A stretch of 64,000 nt of DNA. Source: Crossaster papposus. Its lineage: Eukaryota > Echinodermata > Asteroidea > Velatida > Solasteridae. Positions 35,811-47,756 of the stretch are shown here, one piece after another (within the stretch, counting starts at the first letter, position 1; each line of letters starts with the position of its first letter). The stretch spans positions 2,604,001 to 2,668,000 of the forward strand of contig JBAIAA010000261.1 of NCBI GenBank assembly GCA_037893245.1. Reading direction: 5' to 3'. Below the pieces are notes generated by a model. The model saw only the letters and a list, made by a program, of their open reading frames with translations, did no database searches and had not been told where the DNA came from. The position numbers were made by a program, and so were the translations under genes.

Positions 35811-36182
35811 GTAATATCAGGGGCGGAGCTAGGTTTGTTTTGAAGGAGTGGGCGTAAATAAAACCACAAGAAAGTAGAAAATAAAAACAAGACAAAAAAA
35901 ATGCCTGAATTCTTATGATTTGAATGATGAAGAGAAGTCAAAAGCTAAATGTAGACAATTTGCATGATTGTTATATTTATCAGCTTTAAACATGAAACCT
36001 GTACCAGCGGCATAACAAGGGTTAAACTTTCAGAAGGATTCATGAGGATACATGGACATCAAGAAGCCGAGGGAAAGGGGATGACTTTTAAAAATTTCTG
36101 GGAGTGCTTCCAAGAAAATCAACCAATTCCAGTTGAGCATTTTTATTGTTTGAATCAGCAAAGGTTCCTAAAATGTGAAGCA

Positions 36183-36750
36183 TAGTGCTTGACAACTAAT
36201 AACCTGACTAAGTTTTAGCTCTGTGAATGCTGTAAATTCTGAGAAAATAATATTCAAAGATTTCGATTTTGAACCAACTACTATATTTCAATTTTTTATT
36301 TTCTTCAAAATAATAATTATATAATAATAATAAATTGGGAGGCTAATCATCCTTGCTCACAGCTGGGGTGCTGAATTGCGAAGGAGACGGCTATAATGTG
36401 GTTGAGCCGCTGGTGGCACGTAAAACCTCGTATATGACTACAGAGCACAACCTGAGATCAAAAGTGTTTGATTTTTCCAGAGGGTGCAAACCGGAGGGCC
36501 CAGAGAAAAACCCTCATGTCACAGGATAGAACCAATGTACAACTCTACTCACATATGGTCCGGGTAGGGAATCGAACCCGGGCCACATTGGTGAGAGGCG
36601 AGCGCTTTCATACAAGCCACACATGCCACCCTAAAATGGCAGCATGCCAGAAGGAATAATTTCAGTGTTTAGAGTCATTAATATATTGACATCAAGTAAG
36701 CTTTTGAGCAATAATTTGGTTGGTCACTTTTTGGATGGTTTCAAAAGGTA
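36183..36750 (-). mobile_element. R1 MITE split by a SINE
   Basis: Reverse-oriented R1 parts at about 36183-36300 and 36633-36750 are separated by the SINE at 36305-36632. AAAAT occurs at both junctions and may be the target duplication. Confidence 0.75.
36305..36632 (-). mobile_element. tRNA-derived SINE
   Basis: On the minus strand it starts GGGTGGCATGTGTGGCTTG, carries GGCCCGGGTTCGATTCCC (B box), a body with GGGTTTTTCTCTGGGCCCTCC and a 3' tail rich in ATT repeats. The tail and B box identify a tRNA-derived SINE. It is inserted into an R1 element. Confidence 0.8.
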
Positions 36751-36753
36751 CAA

Positions 36754-37475
36754 CTAAACACCTCACCAAAAGTAAGTCCCCTTCCCAACAGTTCGTCATA
36801 ACATCGTCAGGTAAAACATTTTACCAATCAAACTTAGTTAAAAATAATCCTATGACTGTTTCCTAAATGTTGTTTGAAAATAAAAGATGTCCATAACTTT
36901 ATGGCTGAATGAGCTCAAATGAATAAAAAAAAACTGCCCTTCTCAAAAGTCACAAAAGTTTATGAATAGCTTCTTACTAATGGAAACAAAAACACCTGTG
37001 GTTTAATGCAGTTTAAAATACCCACCAAGTGTACATTACTCTAATCTGTAATCAATTCAAGATCATTCAACCATGCAAATCCCTTTCTTAGCTCAGAGCT
37101 TAGCACAGTGAGATGTTAGGTGATCAATCCCATTCCTTGACAAGCATAGGCCTACTGATTTTTTTTTGTGTTATTAAATTAAGCATTATGCCCAGACTGT
37201 CTGATCAAGACAGGGCCATTGCCATTGGTCTTTTACAGACTAATACCCCTGTGAAGCAGGTGGCAGATCAACTTTTGTGACTTTTGAGAAGGGCAGTTTT
37301 TGTCATTAATTTGAGCTCATTCAGCCATGAAGTCATGGACATCTTTTTTTTTAAACAACACTTGGGAAACAGTCAAAGGATTATTTCTAACTAAAGTTTG
37401 AGTGGTAAAATGTTTTATCTGACAATGTTATGACGAATTGTTGAGAGGGGGACTTACTTTTGGTGAGGTGTTTAG
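36754..37475. mobile_element. Tc1-like element remnant with about 200-bp TIRs
   Basis: The ends CTAAACACCTCACCAAAAGT and its complement enclose long imperfect inverted arms (CATAAC, GTTTCC and GATGTCCAT blocks in both). The central sequence retains a Tc1 transposase N-terminus (see 37188). It is a deletion derivative, now non-autonomous. Confidence 0.85.
37188..37280 (+). pseudogene. Tc1 transposase N-terminal fragment
   Basis: A 30-codon frame begins MPRLSDQDRAIAIGLLQ and continues TPVKQVADQL before a stop. This resembles the first helices of the paired-like HTH of Tc1 transposases. The rest of the transposase, including the DDE domain, is missing. Confidence 0.65.
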
Positions 37476-37947
37476 ATCAACCTAGCCCCGGACCATGGTT
37501 TCTCTAGTCACTTGCGAGTTACATCACGGTTTCAAGATGGCGAAAAGGTAAACTAGTGCAAGCTTTGCAAAAGTTTACGCTAAATTGATCTAATTATGAT
37601 AATTCTTTGCGATAAAAAAAAAATTATTGCACTAAATTAGGTGGAAAAAATATTTAAAATAAATCATAAATACAAAAATTCAAATTACGTGTCGTCTGTT
37701 CACAAACTAGATTTGACGTCATCGATCGACTAGACGCGGTCGAGTAAAAAACACCACGCATGCATGAGGTTAAATCGGAAATCGACAAAAGGAACTAGTT
37801 TAGCAGCACACGAACTTGCTCATGAATTTGTAACCCTATTGCTGTGGACTAACTCACGTTTAATAAATTGGAGGCAGTGTTTGAAAATAGTGAGATTCTT
37901 TAACGATTGCTGGCCGGCAATCGTTGGAAATTGATACAAATTTTCTC

Positions 37948-38189
37948 TTAACCAGTTCGCGCCGGGATTATTTTAACATCGCCGAGCCCACGGGCGGGAT
38001 TATTTTTAACGAAACTCGATCCGAAGCGGGTTCAGGCTGATAGTGCCGGGAAGCACACCCACGCATTTACGGCCTTGCGCGCTGCTGACATACATTTCCG
38101 AACTTGAACTTGGCGTGTTTATGCGTCATCCGTTTTGAATTTTTGAAAATTTTTCCGTTTATATACGTCATCCGGCGCGAACTGGTTAA
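37948..38189. mobile_element. MITE, TTAACCAGTTCGCGCC family, near complete
   Basis: Perfect-looking ends TTAACCAGTTCGCGCCGG and CCGGCGCGAACTGGTTAA enclose about 206 bp. It is the best copy for defining the family consensus. Confidence 0.88.
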
Positions 38190-38411
38190 GAAACAAAACG
38201 AAAAAACAGCACACCAGCGGGATTCATGATTTCACAGGATGATTGAGACTGTTATTTACATGTAGTCAAGTACAATATTTCCTAAACAATTCAGTAGTTT
38301 TGTTTGTTGATGTTTGCAAAAAGCAAATTGGTGTATACTCCCTTTTAAGTCGTTTAGAGAAACGTTACATGCATGTATAAAACACGAATGTATTCTGTCT
38401 GTGTTTTGTAG

Positions 38412-38497
38412 TTGTCCTGCGTCATTTACTGGTGAGCGGTGTGAGATTCCAGTAACGACTCCAGTAACGACTCCAGTAACGACTCCACTACCAGGGG
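38412..38497 (+). CDS. Exon: EGF second half and VTTP stalk
   Basis: Phase 2-1 exon with acceptor TTTTGTAG and donor GTATGT. It encodes CSCPASFTGERCE, completing the EGF, followed by three VTTP repeats from a 12-bp GTAACGACTCCA repeat. The Thr/Pro segment is a probable O-glycosylated stalk before the membrane. Confidence 0.88.
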
Positions 38498-39364
38498 GTA
38501 TGTACATGTATTGTTTTAATTTCCATACCCACTTTTACTCAGGTTTTATCAATAAAATCATACTCGGTGACAATTAATAGTTATTTACTGCCGTGATGTG
38601 GGATATGACCATTTTAACACCCGAGGGACCCCATATAGCACCCGAGGTAATGACTCCAATCCCGACCTGGAATCGAAACCGACTCAACATCGAAACCGAC
38701 TTCGGGTCGAGTGGGTCTTCGTTTTAGTTGAGTTAGGTCGGTTTCGGTCTTGTAAAACACCAGAAATAAACCAAAACATGGAATTCATGTGGTTCAATAA
38801 TATTGCAAGATACTTTGCCCGCTAACAAGTATTTCGTACTGCGTCAATCTGCTGCATATTGTACATGTACCATGTACATGTTATGTGCAATCTTTTAGGA
38901 ACAGTCCGTAACACAGAGCCAGCTACTTCAGTGTTCGTGATCATTATACTGTTTGGATTTTTATTGACAGACAACAAATACAACCGGATGTGGGTAATTT
39001 CTAGCACTAAGGCGGACACAATGTTTGTGAAATGTAGGATATTTGCCTAAGCCAGACATTTGTGGGTGTTTTTTCGAGATCTGTTTGTTTTTCGTTGGTT
39101 CGGGTCGGTTTTTCCCTTATTGTTTGTTGGGTCAGGTTGGTTTAGGGAGTTCAGATCAGTTTTAATTCGGATTCAGTTTTTATCTTTGCTGTTTCGGGTT
39201 GGTTTGGCCTGACCAACCCAATCCAATGCACATCATTAACCTGAGGTGAAGCTGAGAGTGTAATGCGTCCATCATGGGTGCATGGGTCTCTAATGAGGTG
39301 GACATGAGACCAATTAAGGTTGCATGAGTTCTCAGTAATTTGTGTGAGATTCTAAATTCGGTAC

Positions 39365-39640
39365 CCTGTGGAGACCTGAACACAATGGGAGTGAATGGAG
39401 GATAATGGGAGTGAATAGTTCTTCACAGGGTTTCACAAAATACATTCTTTGAGTTTTACTCAACAACTAGAAATTTCTAGGCCATGTTTATCCGTCACAA
39501 AAAGATCCTTGAGAGCTAAGGAAGAATGGAAATAGTTTGAAAATTAACCCTAGTTGATATAGGACAACTTTGAAAACAGCCCTCGACGTTCTCAGAATTG
39601 TGTACATGAAAACAAAGATATTTCTTCACAAGGATACAAA
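39365..39640 (+). mobile_element. MITE with GTGGAGACCT ends, copy 3 (degraded)
   Basis: It starts CTGTGGAGACCTGAACACAA and includes TTCACAAAATACATTC as in the copy at 18411. Its right end is diverged. Confidence 0.5.
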
Positions 39641-40280
39641 TTTGAGGTGTGTTGTGTGCAGGTTTTACATGCCTGCGAAACATGCATAAGAGCTTAGTCA
39701 TGCAGACATGAAATTACACCAATGAAATTACAGTATCCAAACACACTATATAACAATACTTGTTGATGTTGATAGGACTATCTGGCTAAAAATAGATATC
39801 ATGGAAATGTTCATATTATGCAGATTAGATTCAGATATTATGCAGATAAAATGCCAAGTCGCTGTAGGATTCCCCCCAGTCAGGAGGAAGGCAAACTTAA
39901 AATGAATGAGAACATTTGCTCTATCAAAAGGCACAGTTTAGTGTGGTCTTCCTTTAATGGCCTCTAGCTGTGGCCTCTTAATGTTGAGTTTCCTTTGGGG
40001 GGGGGGGAGGGGTGGGGAGATATATTTTGTGATAATTTATTAAAAAAAATATATAATGATGCAATTGGTGTTTTGTTAAGCAAGGCTATAAAAGTCACTT
40101 TAAGCAAAGGGCTAGGAAGAAGAAAAATAGGACAAAATAAAAAAAATTAAAAAGCTGGAGGGAAGAATTTATCGATGTTCTTCCTAAAATAGGCTAGATT
40201 ATAGAAATCTGAAGGTTTGGGGTACATGTAAAAAGCAAATCAGAGTTGTTTTAAGTTCTGTACTATTTGTGCTGTTGCAG

Positions 40281-40564
40281 ATGATGGAGTGTCATCTTTA
40301 GCAGCAGTTCTCATCATAGTCGGATGCATTGTCACCCTGTTGGCAATAGCAGGCTTAGCCATGTGTTTCTGCATGCTGAGGAGGCATCAGTACAATAAGC
40401 ATCGCTACCTTCAGTCAAGGAGACGGTTCCAAGCTAGTAGTGGACTCTCTTATAATGAAGACCGCAGCTACAGCGCAGCTGACTATTCCGCAGCTGACTA
40501 TAACGAAGAAGAAAGGCGGATGAATCGCCTCGCTCACATCATGAGTCAGTCATCATACCTACAG
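40281..40564 (+). CDS. Exon: transmembrane helix and cytoplasmic tail
   Basis: Phase 1-0 exon with acceptor TTGCAG and donor GTGAAG. It encodes a hydrophobic helix (LAAVLIIVGCIVTLLAIAGL) followed by CFCMLRR, a basic stop-transfer flank with membrane-proximal cysteines. The tail is rich in Arg, Tyr and Ser and has a small internal duplication (SAADYSAADY). If the donor is not used, the frame continues for VKQVF and stops at 40580-40582, close to an AATAAA at 40596. Confidence 0.92.
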
Positions 40565-40875
40565 GTGAAGCAGGTTTTCTGAGAGAGTTTTACAAAATAA
40601 AGAGGATGGCAAGTTGCTTCAGTTATAACTTTGTCCAGCCTAATTCCGAACATTGGATTTTAGCAAGGATTTTGTAAGATTCAGAAAAGTCCAGCTCATA
40701 AGCCAAGTGCTAGATTGCATGGGGTTTGACACCCCCCTTGAAAGCAAGAATCTTGTACACATGTACAGGCGCACAGTAAACTGGATCCCAATTACCTGAT
40801 TGTTTGCACTATATGTGCGCTCACAATTTACAATACTGTCTTTGTGTATCTTGTTTTTTTTGTATGTATGAATTA

Positions 40876-41345
40876 AAGGGGAAATATACCTTTTGTAGCT
40901 AACTAAAAAGTAACTAACCAAAATACTGTTGAAAAGCTTACTTCTTGTAAAAATACTAAAGATTCTAAACTCCCTGTGAAATTATTCATTCTGGCTTGCT
41001 GTCATTTTGACAAATGTCATTTTCCAAGAAGCGTCTCACAGACGCACTTTAAGTAAATTCCCGTAAATAGTGCGTTCAATCGAGGCATGATGCTATTATT
41101 GGTCTGTTCAGTGCGTGACACGTGAGAAGCTGCAATCGGCTTGATGGGAACACGCCCTCTAAGCAAATTGTAATGACTCAGTAAATTTTGAATTGAAATC
41201 AAAATCTTAAAATATTGTTTACTCGGAATGTGCAGAATTCAGAGAGCTAAAAAGGTTGTTTGTCAAGCACCTTTCTTTATATTTTGAGCACTTTTGCTAC
41301 ATCAAACGGTAAAAATACACAACTAACAAACTGTCTATTGTCCCT
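40876..41345 (+). mobile_element. R1 MITE upstream of the terminal exon pair
   Basis: It runs from AAGGGGAAATATACCTTTTG to GTCTATTGTCCC, with inverted outer ends. Its 3' two thirds are part of the exon duplication unit described at 40991-42303. Confidence 0.8.
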
Positions 41346-41411
41346 GCTGTCCAATCATGTGTGACTTACTGTTTAAACAATTGTTTTTCTTGTGACACAC
41401 CATCTGTGCAG

Positions 41412-41492
41412 AATCGTTCAGAGTTCATCCGACCATACATGGCCAGTGGGAATGAGGCATTGGAATTGCATCGTTACCGAGAAGATGAAGTG
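41412..41492 (+). CDS. Tail exon A1 (duplicated pair, copy A)
   Basis: Phase 0-0, 81 bp, with acceptor TGTGCAG and donor GTAATT. It encodes NRSEFIRPYMASGNEALE and then HRYREDEV. It is the paralogue of 42043-42123 with few substitutions, so both can be joined in frame to 40564. Confidence 0.88.
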
Positions 41493-41612
41493 GTAATTGA
41501 AACATTCCTGGTTTAATTTTCAAATATCAAACTGTGTTACCACAACTTAAATTTTGTACCACAACTTTTATTTCAAGATTGATTTCATGTATAGAGGTGT
41601 TTCATTTCACAG

Positions 41613-41732
41613 GACGTTGAAGGCCGTTTGGTGTACAATCCCTCCATCTACGACTGGCATACTGTCGTTCTGAAGAATGTCATTTACCAAGATGCATGTC
41701 ACAGACGCGCTTTGAGAAATTTCCACAAATAG
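41613..41732 (+). CDS. Tail exon A2 with MITE-derived C-terminus
   Basis: The acceptor is TTTCACAG. The first 13 codons (DVEGRLVYNPSIY) match exon B2, but from about 41654 the sequence is R1 MITE. The frame then runs through about 26 MITE-derived codons to TAG at 41730-41732. The original stop was lost at the duplication junction. Use of this exon would give a novel C-terminus. Confidence 0.65.
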   Translation, partial: DVEGRLVYNPSIYDWHTVVLKNVIYQDACHRRALRNFHK

Positions 41733-42016
41733 TGCACGCAAACATTAAATCGACGCATGGTGCTATTATTGGTCTGTTAGTGCGTGACACGCGAGCAGCT
41801 GCAATTAGCTGGATGAGAACACGCCCTTCAAGCAGATTGTAATCACAATGCAAATTTTGAATTAAAAACAAAATCTTAAAATATTGTTTTCTCGGAATGT
41901 GCAGAATTCAGAGAGCTAAAAAGGTTGTTTGTTAAGCACCTTTCTTTATATTTTGAGCACTTTTGCTACTTCAAATGGTAAAAATACACAACTAACAAAT
42001 TGTCTATTGTCCCTTT
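41654..42016 (+). mobile_element. R1 MITE, 5'-truncated by the exon duplication
   Basis: It starts inside R1 at CTGGCATACTGTCGTTCTG, matching 40991 of the upstream copy, and ends TTGTCTATTGTCCC. The truncation point is the duplication junction. Confidence 0.8.
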
Positions 42017-42042
42017 TTTCTTGTGACACACCATCTATGCAG

Positions 42043-42123
42043 AATCGTCCAGGGTTCATCCGACCATACATGGCCAGTGGGAATGAGGCATTTGAATTGC
42101 ATCGTTACCGAGAAGACGAAGCG
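42043..42123 (+). CDS. Tail exon B1 (duplicated pair, copy B)
   Basis: Phase 0-0, 81 bp. It encodes NRPGFIRPYMASGNEAFE and then HRYREDEA. Acceptor CTATGCAG and donor GTAATT are conserved with A1. Confidence 0.88.
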
Positions 42124-42258
42124 GTAATTTGAATATCACATTTTAAGTTTTAAATATTAAACTGTTTAAACACAACTTTCATTTTTACCACAACTTTCAT
42201 TTTTACCACAACTTTCATTTCAAGGCTTTGTGACATGTATAGGTGTTTTATTTCACAG

Positions 42259-42303
42259 GACATTGAAGGCCGTGTGGTGTACAATCCTATCATCTACCAA
42301 TAA
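42259..42303 (+). CDS. Tail exon B2, canonical C-terminus
   Basis: The acceptor is TTTCACAG. It encodes DIEGRVVYNPIIYQ and stops with TAA at 42301-42303. This is likely the ancestral end of the protein. The VYNP(S/I)IY tail with two tyrosines could be a sorting or docking motif, but that is inference. Confidence 0.88.
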   Translation, partial: DIEGRVVYNPIIYQ

Positions 42304-45300
42304 ACTACATCACTGACCTCGGAATCCACAGCCGCAAATGCAGCTTCAATGTCAGTAATTTTTACCCATGGGACAAGTGGACTGAATGACTAAGCAAAGG
42401 CTAGTATATTTACAATACCTGGTTACCAGTTCCAAAGTTGTACAAGTTCAGGTAGAAAATCCAAGTCTTGATCCATTTTATGGACAAAGCAAACAGCTAT
42501 TTTCGAAAGTAACCTCTTGACCCCAACATTTCAATAGAAATGTTCACACAACCTATTGGGTTAGGGTTAAATCTTTGACTTGGTTTTAATCGGTTTTAGA
42601 TCCAGTTAAGCCGGTTTTTACCCCCTACTCTACCAGGGGTAATTCCCTGATAACAACTAAAATGACAAATCAACATTAGTAATTGTATTCAGCCACTTCA
42701 TTAAAGTGAACAAAATTACATATTATTTTGATCTCAAACTTGTTAGCTCTCTTATTATGCCTCGCATCAAACAATTGTATACAATCTTGAATGGAACTGT
42801 TAATTGGTAGGTAAAGAAACTTGTTAGTTCTATCTTTATTCTTTGGTGTATTTAATCCGTAATAGGGAGTATGAGGTCTTTTTTATGTACATGTAATCAA
42901 ACAAAATTAATGTCTTTTATTTTTAAAATGAAAAAAAATGATGTTTAGTCTTTTTACAATTATAATTTACTGCTTTGTATTTTGAATAAGATTAAAACTG
43001 CTACATGATGCATAACAGGGTTAGGAGGAGAAACACAAAAGGGGGTGGGTTGTGAGGGAAAGGAGTATTACAAGAAAAAAATGTAAAAGGAAATTGGACG
43101 GGAGAAACCAAAAGAGTTTTTAAAAAAAATATAAAAAAAATAATAATAATAATAATTTAAAAAAATGTATAATGTACTGCTTTGTATTTTAATCAGTTAT
43201 TCCTTATAAAATCTCAAAATGTATTTTTGTTATGTATTCTTTTTTATGTATTAATAGTAAGCGGATGGAAAAATATGATATATAATATGGTGTTAAAGGG
43301 TGTAGTTGGTGTACTGTATAAAGCCAACATTTTCTATTGTTTTGGAAATAATGTTCCTGTCAAATCATAAACATTTAGAAGAGTTTTGAATTGCAATTTT
43401 GAAATTACAGATTCTTTAATCGTGCCCAACACATTAATCGGCTATAGTTATGACGAAATTCATTTACAATTACAGCACTTGCAATGTAACATTTTGTCAT
43501 AATTTGTATAGATATTGTTGTGTAAATGGACACATCATTGAGAACATTTTTAAAATTTGCCATTTCAAAAATGTCATTTTGATGTCTGTCACAGATACAC
43601 AAAACATTTTTAGGGGCCTTGTACAAAGCATAATATAATCAAACATTATTATATAATCAAATATAATCATATAATCAAATAATTATAATCAATTGTTTAT
43701 TTTTGCACATGTATCTGCATACATCAAAGTATAGTTTTGTATCGGATTATTAAATTTAAATATTAACTGGGGTTTCTATGGAATTAAGAGTATTTTCTTT
43801 ATTATGTAATTATTATTTACGTATTCAAATAAAAATCAGCTAGGGAATATTGTTTGGTTTTGCATGATACTTTTTATTGTAACATCACTTTTCAATAGGT
43901 TAAATGGATGATATATCTTAGGATAGCGTTACAAAATTAATTGACTGGTGTAAACGGTTATTTTAAGATTTTGGTTGTTATGATAGATTATTTCTAGAAC
44001 TATTAGGCACACGGGTGCCTTCTAGTTTCTTGAAGTAATGATACATCCACCCGGTCATTACGTTGTCGGTTTTGCATCATGAGGAATCAATTTAGCATAA
44101 TGGCCCATAGCAAAACATTTTGCCTAGAAATGAGACCAGCAAAAATTTTGAGAGCCATTCAAATGTCTTCCGTAATCTTTCATGTCTTCCCAAGGTAAAA
44201 CTTTTGAAGATAACAAGTCTCATTTTGTAGGAATTGTGTCGTATCGTATCGTATTTGTATCACATCTTTATTTTGACATTGTGGCCCATCTATAAAAACC
44301 GGGGTCCCCAGTACCGTACAATGTGCAAGTTCAATATTTTTTTAAACTTACTGCTCAACATTTTTCTTTAAATTTATATTTCGGTTGTGGATTAATAAAT
44401 AAAAGCAATAAATTCATTGTTTCCTGTGACTTTTTTCATTAAAAATGCAAGGTTAACCTCTAACAATTGACAAGTCTTCCAAAAAGTAAAATACTGGCGA
44501 ATTTGGTCGTTTTTCTAAAAAGTCGTTTTGTCCCTTTATGGTGCTTGGCCTTTCGGATTACATAAATTAGACATAAGCCATTTTTAATAAAAATGCAAAG
44601 TTAACTTCCTGCAACACTTAGGGTGCAACCACGTTTCCTTGATGGCACCTAGCTTTTTATTAGCCCTTTAAATGCACCCCCCCCCCCCCCCCCCCCAATA
44701 AAAAAAAAACAAACAAACAAAAACACGCTTTATATGCCTTTGGCAGCCACTGCTTTTGGCGTATATCATTTTTTTAATAAACTGGTTTGGATTACAATAA
44801 TTGCATATTGGTAAAGGCCAACAAAACAGAAAACAAATGAAAAAGCAAAAAGCTCATTACATATATCATAAAAATCTAGACATGAAAATGAACTATATGC
44901 TGTATATTACTCCGTTACGATATGCTATGTCTAAAGAGACGTGTCTATATTGTAATATGATTAGTCGGGGCAGATAATATTCAAGTTTGAAAAAGAAATG
45001 TCGCATCAAAATCTCTCACTGTCAACGGCCTGGATATGATTTCTCTCACAAAAATGTGACTTACCTATGTGATTTTAACAGGGTTTACCCAATATCACAT
45101 CCACACCACCAAAATCACACCCGAGCCAGAAAGCACTGCTTTCACAATGAAGAGGTGTGAAAACAAGGTGTGATTTTTATTAAGTGGCCAGACAGTAGAT
45201 ACAATTTTGGATAACCCCACCAAAATTAATTCTAGCTCTAAATTAACATTCTAGCTCCAATATCACATCCACCAAATTCACCTTTCCGTTTTTGTATGGA

Positions 45301-46432
45301 AATGACATCCAGGCCGATCAAAGTATCTTGTTATTCAAACTCCCGAACGGTCCACCAGGGACTGAACTGGAAGTTGAAGAGTGGACGGACTGGATATGCT
45401 TAGTGTCTGTTACCTAGACGTCTCGCCAGACACCTGAATTGTTTAAGTACTCGTGTCAACCTAGCTAGTGACACTGTTGGTTAGTGGCCCCAAATGTTGA
45501 AAAAAACTTGATCAAGTTTGTAAAAAAAAAAGCATTCAAATTCGTATTTGAATATACTTATTTAAGCGATTTTGGTCCAATGATGTGGTTCTTATTCACT
45601 TTTAGGTCATTCAGTTTCGTTAAAGAGACATTTAAATTCGAATGCTGTTTGAGTGCTTAGGTGGTTAATTTGGATGGTTATTTTGTGTAAATCGCAGGAT
45701 CGACGCTAAGAGTATTTTTGGGTACTCAAAAATACAAACTGAATGATGATACATTTTGGAGCAGCTTTTAAATTAGTGCGAAACGCATGATGCGGTGATT
45801 AAATTGGACGCTTATTTGCCGAAATTGACTGAGATAACATACATAATTAATATAATAGGCTAATGTATTTGATTAAACGTTAAAAAACATCGTGCAAACT
45901 TAATTAGCAGTATAAAATAAGCTAATCATTAAATTTAAAAAGAGCCAAGTACGACTGTTAGGGTATTCCTTTTTATATGGAAATAGTTCTTAATTCCGAC
46001 TGAATCTATTTTGAGTTCCTGTCCAAAGAAAAACATTTTACATTACTGCTGATGCTGTCTGAAACCCTAACTATGCTATATAGGATGGTAACAACAACCT
46101 CATACTTCCACTGAACCTTGGTTTACAAAAAGGGCACTGGAATGGAATTGGGAGTTTGGGTTTCATTTTCCTTCTAACAAGATTTCCTAGCCATAATCAA
46201 TGGTTTAGTTTCATGGATATTGAAAGTATGAGGTAGCGTTTTTGTATCACCATGTATAAAAGATTTAGACTAGAGAACAGCGTATAACAATCAGTGCAAT
46301 TCCTGAAGAGAGGGGTACTAGCCACTCATTACAATTATTAGGTGTCTATACAGTGCACTGTCACTGGGTATGTCATAGCTGCCACTACAGCCACAGTGGG
46401 CAGCACTGTGCAATTAGTCAACTATATGTGAC
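42304..46432. other. Intergenic and 3'-UTR stretch without recognised genes
   Basis: The 3' UTR of the EGF/SEA gene should begin here. A possible poly(A) signal AATAAA lies at 43828-43833. The remainder is A/T-rich with a poly-C run near 44677. No gene, RNA or complete mobile element was recognised. Confidence 0.5.
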
Positions 46433-47470
46433 CTGTCATCACACAATGAGCGTAAAGTCGCACGAAGTGATTTCCCAAGTACGGCCAGTCAAAGTCAAAA
46501 TTTGAAGGGGTGGTCGATTTTGAGATTATATGGTTTTTTTTAAAGACTAAATCCCCAACAATCAATTCCCAATTTTTCAGGATGATCAGATAAAAAAAGA
46601 AGTTTTGGAGACAATTTTAACGATTCCTTTCTTTGCGCGTTCACACAATTTCGCGCAAGAAATGCCCGTTTTCTCATAATCTCTGTATTAAGCCTCCAGA
46701 CTAAAAAATAAAAAATAAAAAAAATATTGAGTATTAAACCTACAAGTGATTTATATACCATTGGAAAGCTCTGTTTCCACCGAATTTAGAAATACCCATA
46801 ATCTCAATTTTTGATTTTGCCAACTTTACGCTCATTTTGTGAAGACAGCAGCCGATTTCACGAAAAGTGCGTAGCTTCCGCCATTTTCAAAAGTGGCGTA
46901 AGGCTTACGCAACAAAAATGTTGCGTAGCTGCGCCATTTCCTTATGGAGCATTTCACGAAACTTGGCGTAGGTGCGCAACGTTTTAAACAGCGTTTACGA
47001 CGACTGTTTGCGTATTATTGTGTTCTTTCACGAAATCGTCGTTGTATCACCTTCGCCCACCATTTTGAAAATAGTTTTGTCCGACTTTCCGCAAAATCGC
47101 ATGGCAACATTAACAATTCTGTCACGGGTAAAATAGTGATTCTGTTACTTCAATCATGAAACTGTAAGTGTCTTTTATCAAGCTTAATAAGTTGAGCAAT
47201 GACGGGCTCCACGTCAATTACGATTTGCTGGTAAAAAAGGTCATTTTCAGTCGCTACGCCATATCTTACGCCACCTAAATTGACTGCGCAAGCTACGCCA
47301 TAATTTGTTCCGTAAGCCGCGGACTTACGCACTGTCAAACTTTCGTGAAACTGTCGTAAGCGAAATGTTGCGCAGCAAACAAAAGTAGCGCAGCTTACGC
47401 AATAAATTGTGGCGCAAGGGGGCTTACGCAATTGCGTAATGTTTCGTGAAATCGGCTGCTGGTCACATAT
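46433..47470. mobile_element. MITE (TATATGTGACCTG family) with a nested element
   Basis: The left TIR TATATGTGACCTGTCATCAC and the final right part GGTCACATAT belong to the family complete at 7020-7452. The right TIR is split by the nested element at 46847-47460. Confidence 0.8.
46847..47460. mobile_element. Nested element with AGCAGCCGATTTCACGAAA ends
   Basis: AGCAGCCGATTTCACGAAA at the left is inverted at the right (TTTCGTGAAATCGGCTGCT). The interior is full of inverted TTGCGTAAGC-like and GCGTAGC-like motifs. It is 614 bp, non-coding, and inserted into the outer MITE. Confidence 0.8.
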
Positions 47471-47756
47471 GTCTTGACAAAGATGGCTTTACTATGTTTT
47501 CAGTGATATCAAATCATGATAAACCCACTGATAAACAAAACTATACGCTCTTGGCATCAACCATCTTTATGGGTGCAACTTATTTTTGTTTAGTATTGTC
47601 TTAAGTTTTTTTTTTTGCTGACTGACATTCTGACCCTACTTCCAACTAGAGCCTAGAGGCAAAACAATATGAAAAACATAGACAATTAAAAGGGATGCCT
47701 TAATACAGTACAATGCAATTGAAAGTTAACCTTAGAATGCGGCATTTTTATCAAGT

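Larger units (their letters stand above)
359..42303 (+). other. Gene span: EGF/SEA-domain transmembrane protein, 5' end missing
   Basis: Thirty exons with consistent phases and GT-AG borders can be followed from 359 to a stop at 42301-42303. The domain order is seven calcium-binding EGFs, a SEA-like module, three Notch-type EGFs, nine small EGF-like modules, one EGF, a SEA domain with GSV, one split EGF, a VTTP stalk, one transmembrane helix and a tail of about 100 residues. The protein should be a type I membrane protein with a large extracellular part. Possible roles are adhesion, mucin-like cover or signalling, but nothing in the sequence fixes one. No signal peptide is visible because the 5' exons lie outside. 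I do not recognise a named orthologue. Confidence 0.85.
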
